Shown here: piece after piece, positions 15,132 to 22,766 of the stretch
Layout: every line of letters starts with the position of its first letter
Position numbering within the stretch: the stretch's first letter is position 1
Source: CAZADA01 sp964483775
GTDB lineage: Bacteria; Pseudomonadota; Alphaproteobacteria; Caulobacterales; Maricaulaceae
NCBI GenBank assembly: GCA_964483775.1
Contig: CAZADA010000018.1
Location: 1 to 33,063, forward strand
Length of the DNA: 33,063 nucleotides
Reading direction: 5' to 3'
The notes under the pieces: generated by a model
What the model saw: the letters and a program-made list of their open reading frames with translations, nothing else
Database searches by the model: none
What the model was told of the DNA's origin: nothing
Translations under genes and position numbers: made by a program

Positions 15132-15517
15132 AAATGTACATTAAGGGCGTCGTCGTCGATGACCAGCAAAAGGCCCTCGATTTCTACACGCAGACCTTAG
15201 GGTTCGTTGTCAAACACAACATACCGATCGGCGAACACCGGTGGATCACCCTTGTTTCACCTGAAGAGCCCGATGGCGTGGAGTTGGGGCTCGAGCCGAA
15301 CGAACACCCCGCATCGCGCGCCTATCAAGAAGCGCTCATGGCGGACGGCATTCCATCCACGGCCTTCAGCGTTGACGATATCGAGGCGGAAGTGAAACGC
15401 CTTCAAGATGCAGGCGTGACTTTTACCCAACCGCCGATGAAGGCCGGCGGCGCGACCATCGCCGTGTTTGACGACACCTGCGGCAACCTCATTCAGCTGA
15501 TGGAACTGCACGTTTAG
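15128..15517 (+). CDS. VOC (glyoxalase/bleomycin-resistance fold) family protein
   Basis: A 129-residue protein with the paired beta-alpha-beta-beta-beta modules of the vicinal oxygen chelate superfamily: IKGVVVDDQQKALDFYTQTLGF at the start, LVSPEEPDGVELGLEP in the middle, and a C-terminal IAVFDDTCGNLIQLMEL. These folds include glyoxalases, extradiol dioxygenases and antibiotic-binding proteins; this substrate is unknown. A full Shine-Dalgarno AAGGAG lies 7 nt before the ATG, and the gene overlaps the arsR stop (ATGA), so it is the effector gene of the same operon. Confidence 0.88.
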   Translation: MKMYIKGVVVDDQQKALDFYTQTLGFVVKHNIPIGEHRWITLVSPEEPDGVELGLEPNEHPASRAYQEALMADGIPSTAFSVDDIEAEVKRLQDAGVTFTQPPMKAGGATIAVFDDTCGNLIQLMELHV

Positions 15518-15525
15518 GGCCGGCC

Positions 15526-15553
15526 CGGCGACGCCCGCAGATCGCCGTCGCCG
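15526..15553. terminator. possible hairpin between convergent genes
   Basis: CGGCGACG (15526-15533) and CGTCGCCG (15546-15553) are perfectly complementary around a 12-nt loop, in the 48-bp gap between the VOC and carboxylase stops. No T-run is seen on either side, so termination is unproven. Confidence 0.3.
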
Positions 15554-15565
15554 CGCGCCCGCCCC

Positions 15566-17098
15566 TCACAGTGGGATGTTGTCGTGCTTTTTCCAGGGGT
15601 TGTCCTGTTGTTTGTTGCGCAAGGAGTAAAAGGCGCGGATGACGCGGCGGCGGGTGTCGCTCGGGATGATGACATCGTCCAGGTAACCACGCTGGGCGGC
15701 GACAAACGGATTGGCGAAGCGGTCCTCGTATTCTTTGACGTGGGCGGCCATTTTCTCCTCATCGCCTAAGTCTTGGCGGAAGATGATCTCAGCGGCGCCT
15801 TTGGGACCCATCACCGCGATCTGTGCGGTCGGCCAGGCATAATTCACGTCGCCGCGGATGTGCTTGGAGCTCATGACGTCATACGCCCCGCCATAGGCCT
15901 TGCGGGTAATCACGGTCACTTTGGGCACGGTGGCTTCGGCGTAGGCGAACAAGAGCTTGGCGCCGTGCTTGATCAATCCGCCATATTCTTGCTTGGTGCC
16001 CGGTAGGAACCCTGGCACATCAACGAGCGTCAACAGCGGAATGTTGAACGCATCGCAAAACCGCACAAACCGCGCCGCTTTGCGGCTTGCATCGCTGTCC
16101 AGCACGCCCGCCAGGTTGAGGGGTTGATTGGCGATGACGCCCACAGTGGCGCCATCCAACCGGATGAACCCAGTGATGATGTTTGTGGCGTAGTTGGGCG
16201 CGATTTCGAAGATATCACCTTCGTCGGCGATAAACTCGATGATCGTCTTCATGTCGTAGGGCGCATTGGCGTTGTCAGGGATGAGACGATCCAGCGCTTC
16301 ATCCACGCGATCCACCGAATCATAGGTCGTCACAACGGGCGCTTGGTCCCGATTGGACAAGGGCAACAGGTCGATGAGCCGCCGCGTTTGCATCAGCGCT
16401 TCATAGTCGTTGGCGAAGGATCCGTCCGCCACCCCCGACTTCCGAGCGTGAACGCTGGCGCCGCCCAGCTGTTCATGGGTCACCGATTCGTTGGTCACGG
16501 TTTTCACCACGTCGGGGCCTGTGACGTACATGTAGGACGTCTGCTCAACCATGAAGATAAAATCGGTCATGGCGGGGGAATAGACATCGCCGCCCGCACA
16601 CGGCCCCATGATCAGGCTGATCTGCGGCACGACCCCGGACGCCAACACGTTTTGCAGAAAGATGTCGGCATAACCGGCCAGGCTCGCCACACCCTCTTGG
16701 ATGCGCGCGCCCCCGGCGTCGTACAGCCCAATCACGGGCGCGCCATTTTGCATGGCCATGGCGTTGATCTTGACGATCTTTTGGGCGTGGGTTTCCGACA
16801 AGGAACCGCCCAAAACGGTAAAATCTTTGGCAAAGACATAGACCTGGCGACCATTGATGGTCCCCCAACCCGTCACGACGCCGTCACCGGGCACACGTTT
16901 GTCGGCCATGCCGAATTCAACCGTGCGATGTTCGACAAACATGTCGTATTCTTCGAACGAGCCTTCATCGAGGAGGATGGTCAAACGCTCACGGGCGGTC
17001 AGCTTGCCCTTTTCGTGCTGGGCCGCAGTGCGCCGTTCGCCGCCGCCTGACCGAGCCGCTTCACGGCGGCGATCCAATTCCTCGATAATGTCTTTCAT
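15566..17098 (-). CDS. pccB: propionyl-CoA carboxylase beta subunit (carboxyltransferase)
   Basis: A 510-residue acyl-CoA carboxyltransferase with N- and C-terminal crotonase-like halves. The acyl-CoA site motif GLYDAGGARIQEGV and the block GPCAGGDVYSPAMTDF belong to the first half. The biotin-side motifs VDVPGFLPGTKQEYGGLIKHGAKLL and KAYGGAYDVMSSKH belong to the second. The overall pattern is that of PccB, which transfers carboxyl from biotin to propionyl-CoA to give methylmalonyl-CoA. The biotinylated alpha subunit is not in the window. The ATG at 17098 follows GGGAGAA. It lies 88 bp downstream of the ATP12 gene on the same strand. Confidence 0.93.
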   Translation of the reverse strand: MKDIIEELDRRREAARSGGGERRTAAQHEKGKLTARERLTILLDEGSFEEYDMFVEHRTVEFGMADKRVPGDGVVTGWGTINGRQVYVFAKDFTVLGGSLSETHAQKIVKINAMAMQNGAPVIGLYDAGGARIQEGVASLAGYADIFLQNVLASGVVPQISLIMGPCAGGDVYSPAMTDFIFMVEQTSYMYVTGPDVVKTVTNESVTHEQLGGASVHARKSGVADGSFANDYEALMQTRRLIDLLPLSNRDQAPVVTTYDSVDRVDEALDRLIPDNANAPYDMKTIIEFIADEGDIFEIAPNYATNIITGFIRLDGATVGVIANQPLNLAGVLDSDASRKAARFVRFCDAFNIPLLTLVDVPGFLPGTKQEYGGLIKHGAKLLFAYAEATVPKVTVITRKAYGGAYDVMSSKHIRGDVNYAWPTAQIAVMGPKGAAEIIFRQDLGDEEKMAAHVKEYEDRFANPFVAAQRGYLDDVIIPSDTRRRVIRAFYSLRNKQQDNPWKKHDNIPL

Positions 17099-17186
17099 GG
17101 CAGTTCTCCCGGAGCGCTGAGGCGGTGGCCCTGGCGCGACGTGACGTCCAAAGGGGTTTAGCAACGGCTCGGCCCGCTCGCCAAGC

Positions 17187-17909
17187 TTAAGCGGACAGCG
17201 CCTCGAGGACAGCGGCCACGGCTTCGACCTCGCGGGCCAAGCCTGCGGCGCGGGCGGCGGCCTCCTCGTCCACGCCCCAGCGTTCTTCTTGGTAGCTCTC
17301 ATCCAGGCGGCTCGCCGCGAAGGCCTCCTGGCTGGTGATGTGTCCGCGCAAGAGGGCCAGCGCGAGCACCGTCGAGCCCAACAGGCCCGCCGCGTGCGCT
17401 AAGGCGGTCAAGTGGACGTCATCAAGCTCGGCGGCCAACGAGGCTGTGCGGGTGAACGTCGCCTCGGGTTGGGTGACTGCGATGACGCCGGAGGCGAGCT
17501 TAAGCTCGAGGCCCTCAGCCTGGCGCGCCCAGGCGCGCAATGGTCCCCAGACCTCGTCCTGGCGGGCGCGCAGGGCGGCGTCGTCATCGTCAACATGGCA
17601 GACCAGATCGGTCTCAAGATAGCGCGTCAACTCCTGGATCAGCGCCTCGCGCCGCGCCGGAGTGTGGTCGAGCGCGACTGACACCAAGCGCATGACCGGC
17701 ATGGCGGCGGGCACGATCCACTCGCCCTGCTCGTCCCATTCGCGGGCCAAGCGCGCGGCGAGCTCCTGGGTGGGCGCGACGATGGCGACTCCGCGGGGGG
17801 ATGTCAGCGCTTGCCTATCAAGGTGAACGGCCCATCCCGCTTCGGTTTGCTCGACGGTCACAGCGGCGTAGTTGCGCTTGGCGAGCTCGCCCCTCGTGTC
17901 AGTGATCAT
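17187..17909 (-). CDS. ATP12-family F1-ATPase assembly chaperone
   Basis: A 240-residue protein matching the ATP12 family, whose mitochondrial member binds the F1 alpha subunit during ATP synthase assembly. Family blocks seen are GWAVHLDRQALTSPRG (25-40), PTQELAARLAREWDEQGEWIVPAAMPVMRL (47-75), RYLETDLVCHVDDDDAALRARQDEVWGPLRAWA (97-128), and a helical C-terminus with LLGSTVLALALLRG. The frame is open upstream to 18236 through the tandem repeat, but the ATG at 17909 fits the family and overlaps the stop of the small upstream gene by 4 nt. Bacterial members are nearly confined to Alphaproteobacteria. Confidence 0.9.
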   Translation of the reverse strand: MITDTRGELAKRNYAAVTVEQTEAGWAVHLDRQALTSPRGVAIVAPTQELAARLAREWDEQGEWIVPAAMPVMRLVSVALDHTPARREALIQELTRYLETDLVCHVDDDDAALRARQDEVWGPLRAWARQAEGLELKLASGVIAVTQPEATFTRTASLAAELDDVHLTALAHAAGLLGSTVLALALLRGHITSQEAFAASRLDESYQEERWGVDEEAAARAAGLAREVEAVAAVLEALSA

Positions 17910-18160
17910 GGTTTTGGGCCTGGGTCTCCTGGGCCTGGGTCTCTTGGGCCTGGGTCTCTTGGGCCTGGGTCTCTTGGGCCTGGGCGGCGCGCCTGGCGGC
18001 GTTCGCGCGAACCGCCCCGGCGACGTCGCGGGCGGGTGCTCGATGTACGCAGGACCTCCCATGACATTTGCAACGCCGCGCCAATGGCTAGAGCCACCAC
18101 CGCGCCGGCGATCCAAAACCAGCGATCGTCCACGCCTTTCGCTCCCATCTGATGGCTCAT
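17906..18160 (-). CDS. small single-pass membrane protein with a PGPRD-repeat tail
   Basis: An 84-residue predicted protein I do not recognise. One convincing transmembrane helix lies at about residues 14-32 (WFWIAGAVVALAIGAALQM). A strongly basic stretch (39-59, with RPRRRR) follows, then a repetitive tail of about 25 residues made of PGPRD-like pentapeptides from a 15-bp DNA repeat. Its TGA overlaps the ATP12 ATG (ATGA), arguing for a real, coupled gene. The positive residues right after the helix suggest a cytosolic C-terminus. The ATG at 18160 is preferred; ATG 18148 is an alternative. Its 5' end is 46 bp from divergent nfeD. Confidence 0.6.
   Translation of the reverse strand: MSHQMGAKGVDDRWFWIAGAVVALAIGAALQMSWEVLRTSSTRPRRRRGGSRERRQARRPGPRDPGPRDPGPRDPGPGDPGPKP
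17916..17984. repeat. 15-bp tandem repeat, about 4.6 copies
   Basis: The unit GGGCCTGGGTCTCTT occurs four times in full (starting at 17916, 17931, 17946 and 17961; the first has CCT in place of CTT at its end), followed by a partial copy to 17984. The unit is a multiple of three, so copy-number changes keep all frames. It encodes the C-terminal tail of the small membrane protein and lies just upstream of the ATP12 start. Confidence 0.95.
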
Positions 18161-18206
18161 CGTCACTTTGCCCGGAACGCGCATGCGCTGCGCGTCGAGG
18201 AGTGAT

Positions 18207-19754
18207 ATGGTTAACTGGATTGGAATGGGAGACCACCCCTTGACCGGTAGGATCGCGAAAGTCCTCACATTGGCCGCCTTCACCCTATTGGGCCTCATCG
18301 GCGTGACTGGGCTGAGCCAAGACGCGCCAGACGCCGCCCCCGCCGGCGTCGTCTTGATCGCCCAAGTTGAGGGCGCCATAGGTCCAGGGACTGTGCGCTA
18401 TGTGACCGCCGCGATCGAAGAGGCCAATGAACGCGGCGCGAACGCTTTGGTGTTGCAGCTGAACACGCCCGGCGGGCTGGTCACCAGCATGCGCGCCATC
18501 ATCGAAGAGGTCTTGGCGTCAAATGTTCCGGTGATCGGCTATGTGGCGCCTCAGGGCGGGCATGCAGCGAGCGCGGGGACCTATATTTTGTACGCCACGG
18601 CGCTCGCCGCCATGGCGCCGAACACCAATATCGGCGCGGCGACGCCGATCCAGGTTGGGGGGCTGCCAAGCCTGCCCGGCCAACCCGAGACCACGCCTGA
18701 ACCTGAAACCACGCCGTCACCTGAACAAGCCGACGGGGACGCACCGCCCGCCCCCGATGGCCAGAGCGCTGCGCCAGCGCCAGCGGAGGATGCGCCCGGA
18801 TCAGACGGCCCTGGCCGTGAGGAGCCCGGCCCGCCCCCGCCATCGGACGCCTCCAACGCCAAGGCCGTCAATGATGCGGTGGCCTACATCCGATCCTTGG
18901 CGGAGTATCGCGGACGCAATGCAGACTGGGCCGAACAGGCCGTGCGCGGCGCCGGCGCCATCACGCCCAGTGAGGCTTTGGACCTCAACGTCATCGAAGT
19001 TGTCGCTGAAAACCTCGATGACCTGCTTGCGCAGGCCGATGGACGTACGGTGATCGCCAATGGTCGCGAGGTGGTGTTGATCACCGCCGGGGTGGCCACC
19101 GAGGAGGTCAGCCCAAGCCTACTCACCCAAGTTCTCGCTGCGCTCGCCAACCCCAATGTCGCGTTCATCTTTATGTTGGTGGGCGTCTATGGCTTGATTT
19201 TCGAGCTCGCCCAGCCAGGCACCATTGGTCCGGGCGTGGTGGGGATCATTTCCCTTGTGATCGGGCTTTATGCGCTGAACCAATTGCCGCTCAACTATGC
19301 TGGCGTCGCGTTGATTGTCCTGGGCCTTGCGTTCATGGCGATCGAAGCGATCACGCCGTCTTTCGGCATTTTTGGCATTGGCGGGATCATCGCGCTGTTG
19401 TTTGGTGGAACGATCTTAATTGACAGCGACATTCCCGGCTTGCGCATTGCCTGGCCAGTGATTGGATCGGCGGCGGCGGCCTCGGCCGCGATGATGATCT
19501 TCGTTTTGGGCTATGTGGTGCGCGCGGCGCGCCGCCCGGTGGTGACGGGCGTTGAGGACATGGTCGGGGCGACGGTGGCGATCCAAGACTGGGCAGGCGA
19601 TCGCGGTCATGGCGCGCTGCACGGCGAGCGTTGGCATGTGCGCAGCGACGATGTGTTTGCACCCGGCGACACCGCCTTCATCACCCGTGTCGACAATCTG
19701 GTGCTGCATGTGGCCGCACAGCCTCCCAAGCGGCGGGGCAAACCCAAGCGCTGA
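18207..19754 (+). CDS. NfeD-type membrane-bound serine protease (ClpP-class)
   Basis: A 515-residue long-form NfeD protein. A signal/anchor helix lies at about 16-36. The ClpP-like protease domain has LQLNTPGGLV (substrate loop), the nucleophile Ser122 in GGHAASAGTYI, and the general-base lysine, probably Lys219, in NAKAVNDAVAYIRSLA. Several membrane helices follow (about 310-440), and the C-terminal OB-fold NfeD domain contains VGATVAIQDW. Between Ser and Lys is an unusually long Pro/Glu-rich insert (about 152-216). The start at 18207 was chosen for the GAGGAG 4 nt upstream. It is followed after 21 bp by its usual partner, a slipin. Confidence 0.9.
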   Translation: MVNWIGMGDHPLTGRIAKVLTLAAFTLLGLIGVTGLSQDAPDAAPAGVVLIAQVEGAIGPGTVRYVTAAIEEANERGANALVLQLNTPGGLVTSMRAIIEEVLASNVPVIGYVAPQGGHAASAGTYILYATALAAMAPNTNIGAATPIQVGGLPSLPGQPETTPEPETTPSPEQADGDAPPAPDGQSAAPAPAEDAPGSDGPGREEPGPPPPSDASNAKAVNDAVAYIRSLAEYRGRNADWAEQAVRGAGAITPSEALDLNVIEVVAENLDDLLAQADGRTVIANGREVVLITAGVATEEVSPSLLTQVLAALANPNVAFIFMLVGVYGLIFELAQPGTIGPGVVGIISLVIGLYALNQLPLNYAGVALIVLGLAFMAIEAITPSFGIFGIGGIIALLFGGTILIDSDIPGLRIAWPVIGSAAAASAAMMIFVLGYVVRAARRPVVTGVEDMVGATVAIQDWAGDRGHGALHGERWHVRSDDVFAPGDTAFITRVDNLVLHVAAQPPKRRGKPKR

Positions 19755-19775
19755 CGCAAACCAAGGAGATCTTCC

Positions 19776-20555
19776 ATGGGTATCGGGCTTTCCATCCTCT
19801 TGGCGCTAGGGATTGCGCTTGCAGGGTTTTTGTCCCAGGCCATCCGCATCTTCCGCGAGTATGAGCGTGGGATCTTGTTCACGCTTGGCCGCTACACGCG
19901 CACGGTCGGACCGGGTCTGGTCATTGTGATCCCGATCGTACAGCAGGTGGTGAAAACCGATCTGCGCCTGCTGGTCGAGGACGTGCCGACACAGGATGTG
20001 ATCTCGCGCGACAACGTCTCGGTGAAGGTGAATGCGGTTATATATTACCGTATTGTGGAGGCGGAAAAGTCGATTCTGAATGTCGAGGACTTCCGCTCGG
20101 CCACCAGCCAACTCGCCCAGACGACCTTGCGATCGGTGCTCGGCAAACACGAGTTGGATGAAATGCTCTCCGAGCGCGACAAACTCAATCACGACATTCA
20201 AGAGATCATCGACGCACAAACGGACGCCTGGGGCATCAAGGTCGCCAATGTCGAGATCAAGCACGTTGATATCGACGAAAGCATGGTCCGCGCCATCGCC
20301 CGCCAGGCGGAGGCGGAACGCTATCGGCGCGCCAAAATCATTTCCGCCGAAGGCGAGCAACAGGCTGCCGAGAAATTGGTCGAGGCCGGGGAACAATTGT
20401 CCAAGAGCCCGAACGCCATGCAGCTGCGCTACTTTGCGGCGTTGAACGATGTGGCTGGCGAGCGTTCCTCGACCATTGTGTTCCCGGTGCCCATGGATCT
20501 GGTGTCCAAGCTGACGGGCGGCGACAAGGAACCGGGCTCCAACGAAGGGTCTTAA
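19776..20555 (+). CDS. slipin/stomatin-like SPFH-domain protein
   Basis: A 259-residue membrane-associated SPFH protein. An N-terminal hydrophobic hairpin or helix (residues 2-22) is followed by the prohibitin-fold core with EYERGILFTLGRYTRTVGPGLVIVIP, then RDNVSVKVNAVIYYRIV, and an Ala/Glu-rich coiled coil (about 165-210, ARQAEAERYRRAKIISAEGEQQA). Stomatins of this class oligomerise in membrane microdomains and are cut by NfeD proteases; the archaeal pair is the studied example. A Shine-Dalgarno AAGGAG (19763-19768) precedes the ATG. It converges on the NTF2-like gene with a 4-bp gap. Confidence 0.93.
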   Translation: MGIGLSILLALGIALAGFLSQAIRIFREYERGILFTLGRYTRTVGPGLVIVIPIVQQVVKTDLRLLVEDVPTQDVISRDNVSVKVNAVIYYRIVEAEKSILNVEDFRSATSQLAQTTLRSVLGKHELDEMLSERDKLNHDIQEIIDAQTDAWGIKVANVEIKHVDIDESMVRAIARQAEAERYRRAKIISAEGEQQAAEKLVEAGEQLSKSPNAMQLRYFAALNDVAGERSSTIVFPVPMDLVSKLTGGDKEPGSNEGS

Positions 20556-20559
20556 GGGG

Positions 20560-20925
20560 CTAGAGTTCGATCTGCTCGAGCGGAATCCCTTGCGCCTTGA
20601 AGAATGTGAGGCGATCGAAATAGCCGCGCTGGAACACGATCAGCTCGTCTTGCACGTGGAAAACGCCGCACCCCCTTAAGCCGGCCGGGTCCGACCACTC
20701 CAAAATCGCCCATTCGCCGTCTTCAAAGAGGTTCTCGATCTGACAAACCATGGTCGCACGCGCAAACTCCATCTCGAACAAGCCGCGAATGGCCTCGCGG
20801 CCCACCAAAGGTTCGTAGGCCACTTGATGGTTTGTGGCGTTCGGTGCGTACAGCGCGGCCAATGCATCCACATCCGCGGCGTTGAAGGCTGTAACCCAGG
20901 CTTGAACGATGGACTTGGCCGACAC
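20560..20925 (-). CDS. NTF2/SnoaL-like fold protein
   Basis: A 121-residue protein of the SnoaL/NTF2 cone fold: IVQAWVTAFNAADVDALAALYAPNATNH at the start, VGREAIRGLFEMEF, then beta strands with EWAILEWSDPAGLRGCGVFHV and a C-terminal GYFDRLTFFKAQG. These folds serve as small-molecule isomerases, hydrolases or binding modules; no substrate is evident. The start is a GTG at 20925 preceded by AAGGGGG, and the gap to the rluC stop is 15 bp, so it is the last gene of that transcript. Confidence 0.83.
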   Translation of the reverse strand: MSAKSIVQAWVTAFNAADVDALAALYAPNATNHQVAYEPLVGREAIRGLFEMEFARATMVCQIENLFEDGEWAILEWSDPAGLRGCGVFHVQDELIVFQRGYFDRLTFFKAQGIPLEQIEL

Positions 20926-20940
20926 GATGGCCCCCTTCTG

Positions 20941-21945
20941 CTAAGCGTCAGCGAACACGTCGCCGATCGGGGCCTCGGGGTCAAACCCCAGTTTCGCGAA
21001 ACTCTCAAGCATGTGTTCCGGCATGGGGGCCGTTAGCGTCACATCCCCTCGCCCGCTCGGATGAGGCACGGTCAACTCGCGCGCGTGCAAGTGGAGCCCT
21101 TCGGCCAAACCGCCCGGGGGTTCTCGGTCACACGTATACTTGCGATCACCGATGATGGAGGTGCCCAGCATGGCCATATGCACCCGCAATTGGTGGGTGC
21201 GTCCAGTTTGCGGGCGCAGCGCAACCCACGACGCGCGCGCGCCCGCTCGCTCCACCACCGTATAGAGTGTTCGGGCGTAGACCGCGCCTGGGTCACCGTG
21301 ACGGGCCGCGACCATGATTTCACGGTCCCCGCCGCCTTTTGCACCCGCGCCCTTGCGCAAGAACCCCTTGATGAGCCCTTCACCGGGCGTTGGAACGCCC
21401 ATGGTCAGCGCCCAATACGTCTTGATGGCGGTGTGGGCGGCGAAGGTGCGGGCGAGTTTGGCGGTGGCGGCTGGGCTCTTTCCAAGCACCAACACGCCTG
21501 ACGTGTCCCGGTCGAGCCGGTGGGCGAGACGTGGTTTCTCACCTCCCGCCTTGGCCAGTCCGGCGGCCAAAGCGTCGACATGCCGGTGCGTTTTCGAGCC
21601 GCCCTGGACCGCCAAACCCGCAGGCTTGTTCAGCGCGACCATGTGTTCGTCTTCGAAGAGCACGAGGCTTTGGATGAAGCTGCGATCGGCCGCCGACACC
21701 CGAGCCGGCTGGCCGGCATCCCTGCGCGGCTCGGCGGACATAGCGGCCGGCGGGACCCGGACTTGCTGGCCCTCCTCCACGCGCTGATTGGCGCGCGCAC
21801 GGGCGCCGTCGACGCGAACCTGGCCAGTGCGCAGCCATTTCTCGACATGGCCCTGGGTGAGTCCGGGAAAGCGGCGCTTCAACCAGCGATCCAGGCGCGC
21901 ACCCGCTTCGCCAGGCTGCACCGTGATCTCCTCGGCGCCGCTCAT
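20941..21945 (-). CDS. rluC: 23S rRNA pseudouridine synthase, RluC/RluD type
   Basis: A 334-residue enzyme that isomerises uridines in 23S rRNA. It has an N-terminal S4 RNA-binding domain (about residues 16-65) and the RluA-family catalytic domain with HRLDRDTSGVLVL (142-154; the catalytic Asp is Asp145). The later motifs RPQTGRTHQLRVHM and HLHARELTVPHP are also typical. The exact uridine targets cannot be assigned from sequence. The ATG at 21945 overlaps the crcB stop (ATGA). A frame extension upstream is rejected because it runs through crcB. Confidence 0.92.
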   Translation of the reverse strand: MSGAEEITVQPGEAGARLDRWLKRRFPGLTQGHVEKWLRTGQVRVDGARARANQRVEEGQQVRVPPAAMSAEPRRDAGQPARVSAADRSFIQSLVLFEDEHMVALNKPAGLAVQGGSKTHRHVDALAAGLAKAGGEKPRLAHRLDRDTSGVLVLGKSPAATAKLARTFAAHTAIKTYWALTMGVPTPGEGLIKGFLRKGAGAKGGGDREIMVAARHGDPGAVYARTLYTVVERAGARASWVALRPQTGRTHQLRVHMAMLGTSIIGDRKYTCDREPPGGLAEGLHLHARELTVPHPSGRGDVTLTAPMPEHMLESFAKLGFDPEAPIGDVFADA

Positions 21946-22340
21946 GGGGTCAGCCAGCGCACGAGCATCATGCCGCCAAAGACCGCAAGGACGGACACAC
22001 ACACCGACGTCGCGGCGTAGCCCAATGCAAGCCCAAAGGCGCGGCGCTCCACCATGCCAGCCAGCTCCAGCGAGAAGGCCGAAAAAGTCGTAAAGCCGCC
22101 GAGCACGCCGACAGCCGCCAGCACGCGTATCTCGCGCGCCTCCAGGCCCGGTAAGCGGGGGGCCGAAGCAGCGAGCCACGCCACCAAGGCGCCAATGGCC
22201 AAGCCGCCGGTGATGTTGACGATCATCGTAGCGACCGGCCAGGCCCTGGGGCCGAAGACCTGGAGCGTCCAAGCCCCAACAGCATGGCGCATCACCGCGC
22301 CCAAGGCGCCGCCCGCCGCGACGAGGGCCAGGGTCTTCAT
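21942..22340 (-). CDS. crcB: fluoride ion channel CrcB (Fluc)
   Basis: A 132-residue four-helix membrane protein that exports fluoride as a dual-topology dimer. Signatures are GALGAVMRH (11-19), the pore asparagine in NITGG (Asn42), and GGFTTFSAFSLE (81-92) with the Phe-box and the central sodium-site region. It lies 9 bp after the acetyltransferase gene and overlaps rluC by 4 nt. No fluoride riboswitch is visible upstream; the leader region is coding sequence. Confidence 0.95.
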   Translation of the reverse strand: MKTLALVAAGGALGAVMRHAVGAWTLQVFGPRAWPVATMIVNITGGLAIGALVAWLAASAPRLPGLEAREIRVLAAVGVLGGFTTFSAFSLELAGMVERRAFGLALGYAATSVCVSVLAVFGGMMLVRWLTP

Positions 22341-22349
22341 TGTGATCGG

Positions 22350-22766
22350 CTACTTGGCTTCAAGCGGCCATTCGAAGGCGCCGGCCAGGCGCGCCATGCC
22401 GATCTGGGCGCAATACGCCTCAACCTCGGGCGGCGCGACGAGATGGAACACGCAGTCGTCATGCAATTGCCGGCGGGTCGCGTCGATCAAGCCGCGGCCA
22501 ACCCCGTCGCCTTGGTAGTCGGCGTCAACGGCTAGGTCGGCGCAGTAGCAGGTGAACACCTGATCGGTCAGCGAACGGGCTAGGCCCACCAATTTGCCAT
22601 CCTTTTCCGCGTCACGCGCTGTGACAATCAGATCGGCGCCGGCGAGCATGGTTTCCATGCGCTGGCGGTTGGCGACGGGGCGGCGCGCACCCAGCCCAGA
22701 TCGGTTGACAATGTCGATGTAGTCGTCGGCGGCAAGTTCGGGTTCAACCGCGTAGATCAAGTTCAT
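22350..22766 (-). CDS. GNAT-family N-acetyltransferase
   Basis: A 138-residue acetyltransferase of the GNAT fold with the acetyl-CoA pyrophosphate loop YQGDGVGRGLID (about residues 87-98) following the strand CYCADLAVDADY. The end, HLVAPPEVEAYCAQIGM, resembles the usual fourth motif. The acceptor substrate is unknown. The ATG at 22766 overlaps the rarA stop (ATGA), and AAGGAG lies just upstream, inside rarA. Its presence between rarA and crcB looks like an insertion into the usual order. Confidence 0.87.
   Translation of the reverse strand: MNLIYAVEPELAADDYIDIVNRSGLGARRPVANRQRMETMLAGADLIVTARDAEKDGKLVGLARSLTDQVFTCYCADLAVDADYQGDGVGRGLIDATRRQLHDDCVFHLVAPPEVEAYCAQIGMARLAGAFEWPLEAK

Noticed and set aside
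16124..17050. Plus-strand open frame of over 300 codons opposite pccB
   Set aside because: Its His/Asp/Gly-rich composition is the mirror of the pccB codon pattern; pccB is unambiguous.
17916..17984. Tandem repeat as a CRISPR array or origin iterons
   Set aside because: There are no unique spacers, the units abut directly, and no cas or replication gene is nearby.
17910..18236. Possible N-terminal extension of ATP12 through the tandem repeat
   Set aside because: The repeat is open in all frames by its composition; the family N-terminus begins at the ATG at 17909, which also forms the ATGA overlap.
22341..22349. Fluoride riboswitch before crcB
   Set aside because: Only 9 bp separate the previous coding region from crcB, and the upstream sequence is acetyltransferase coding sequence.
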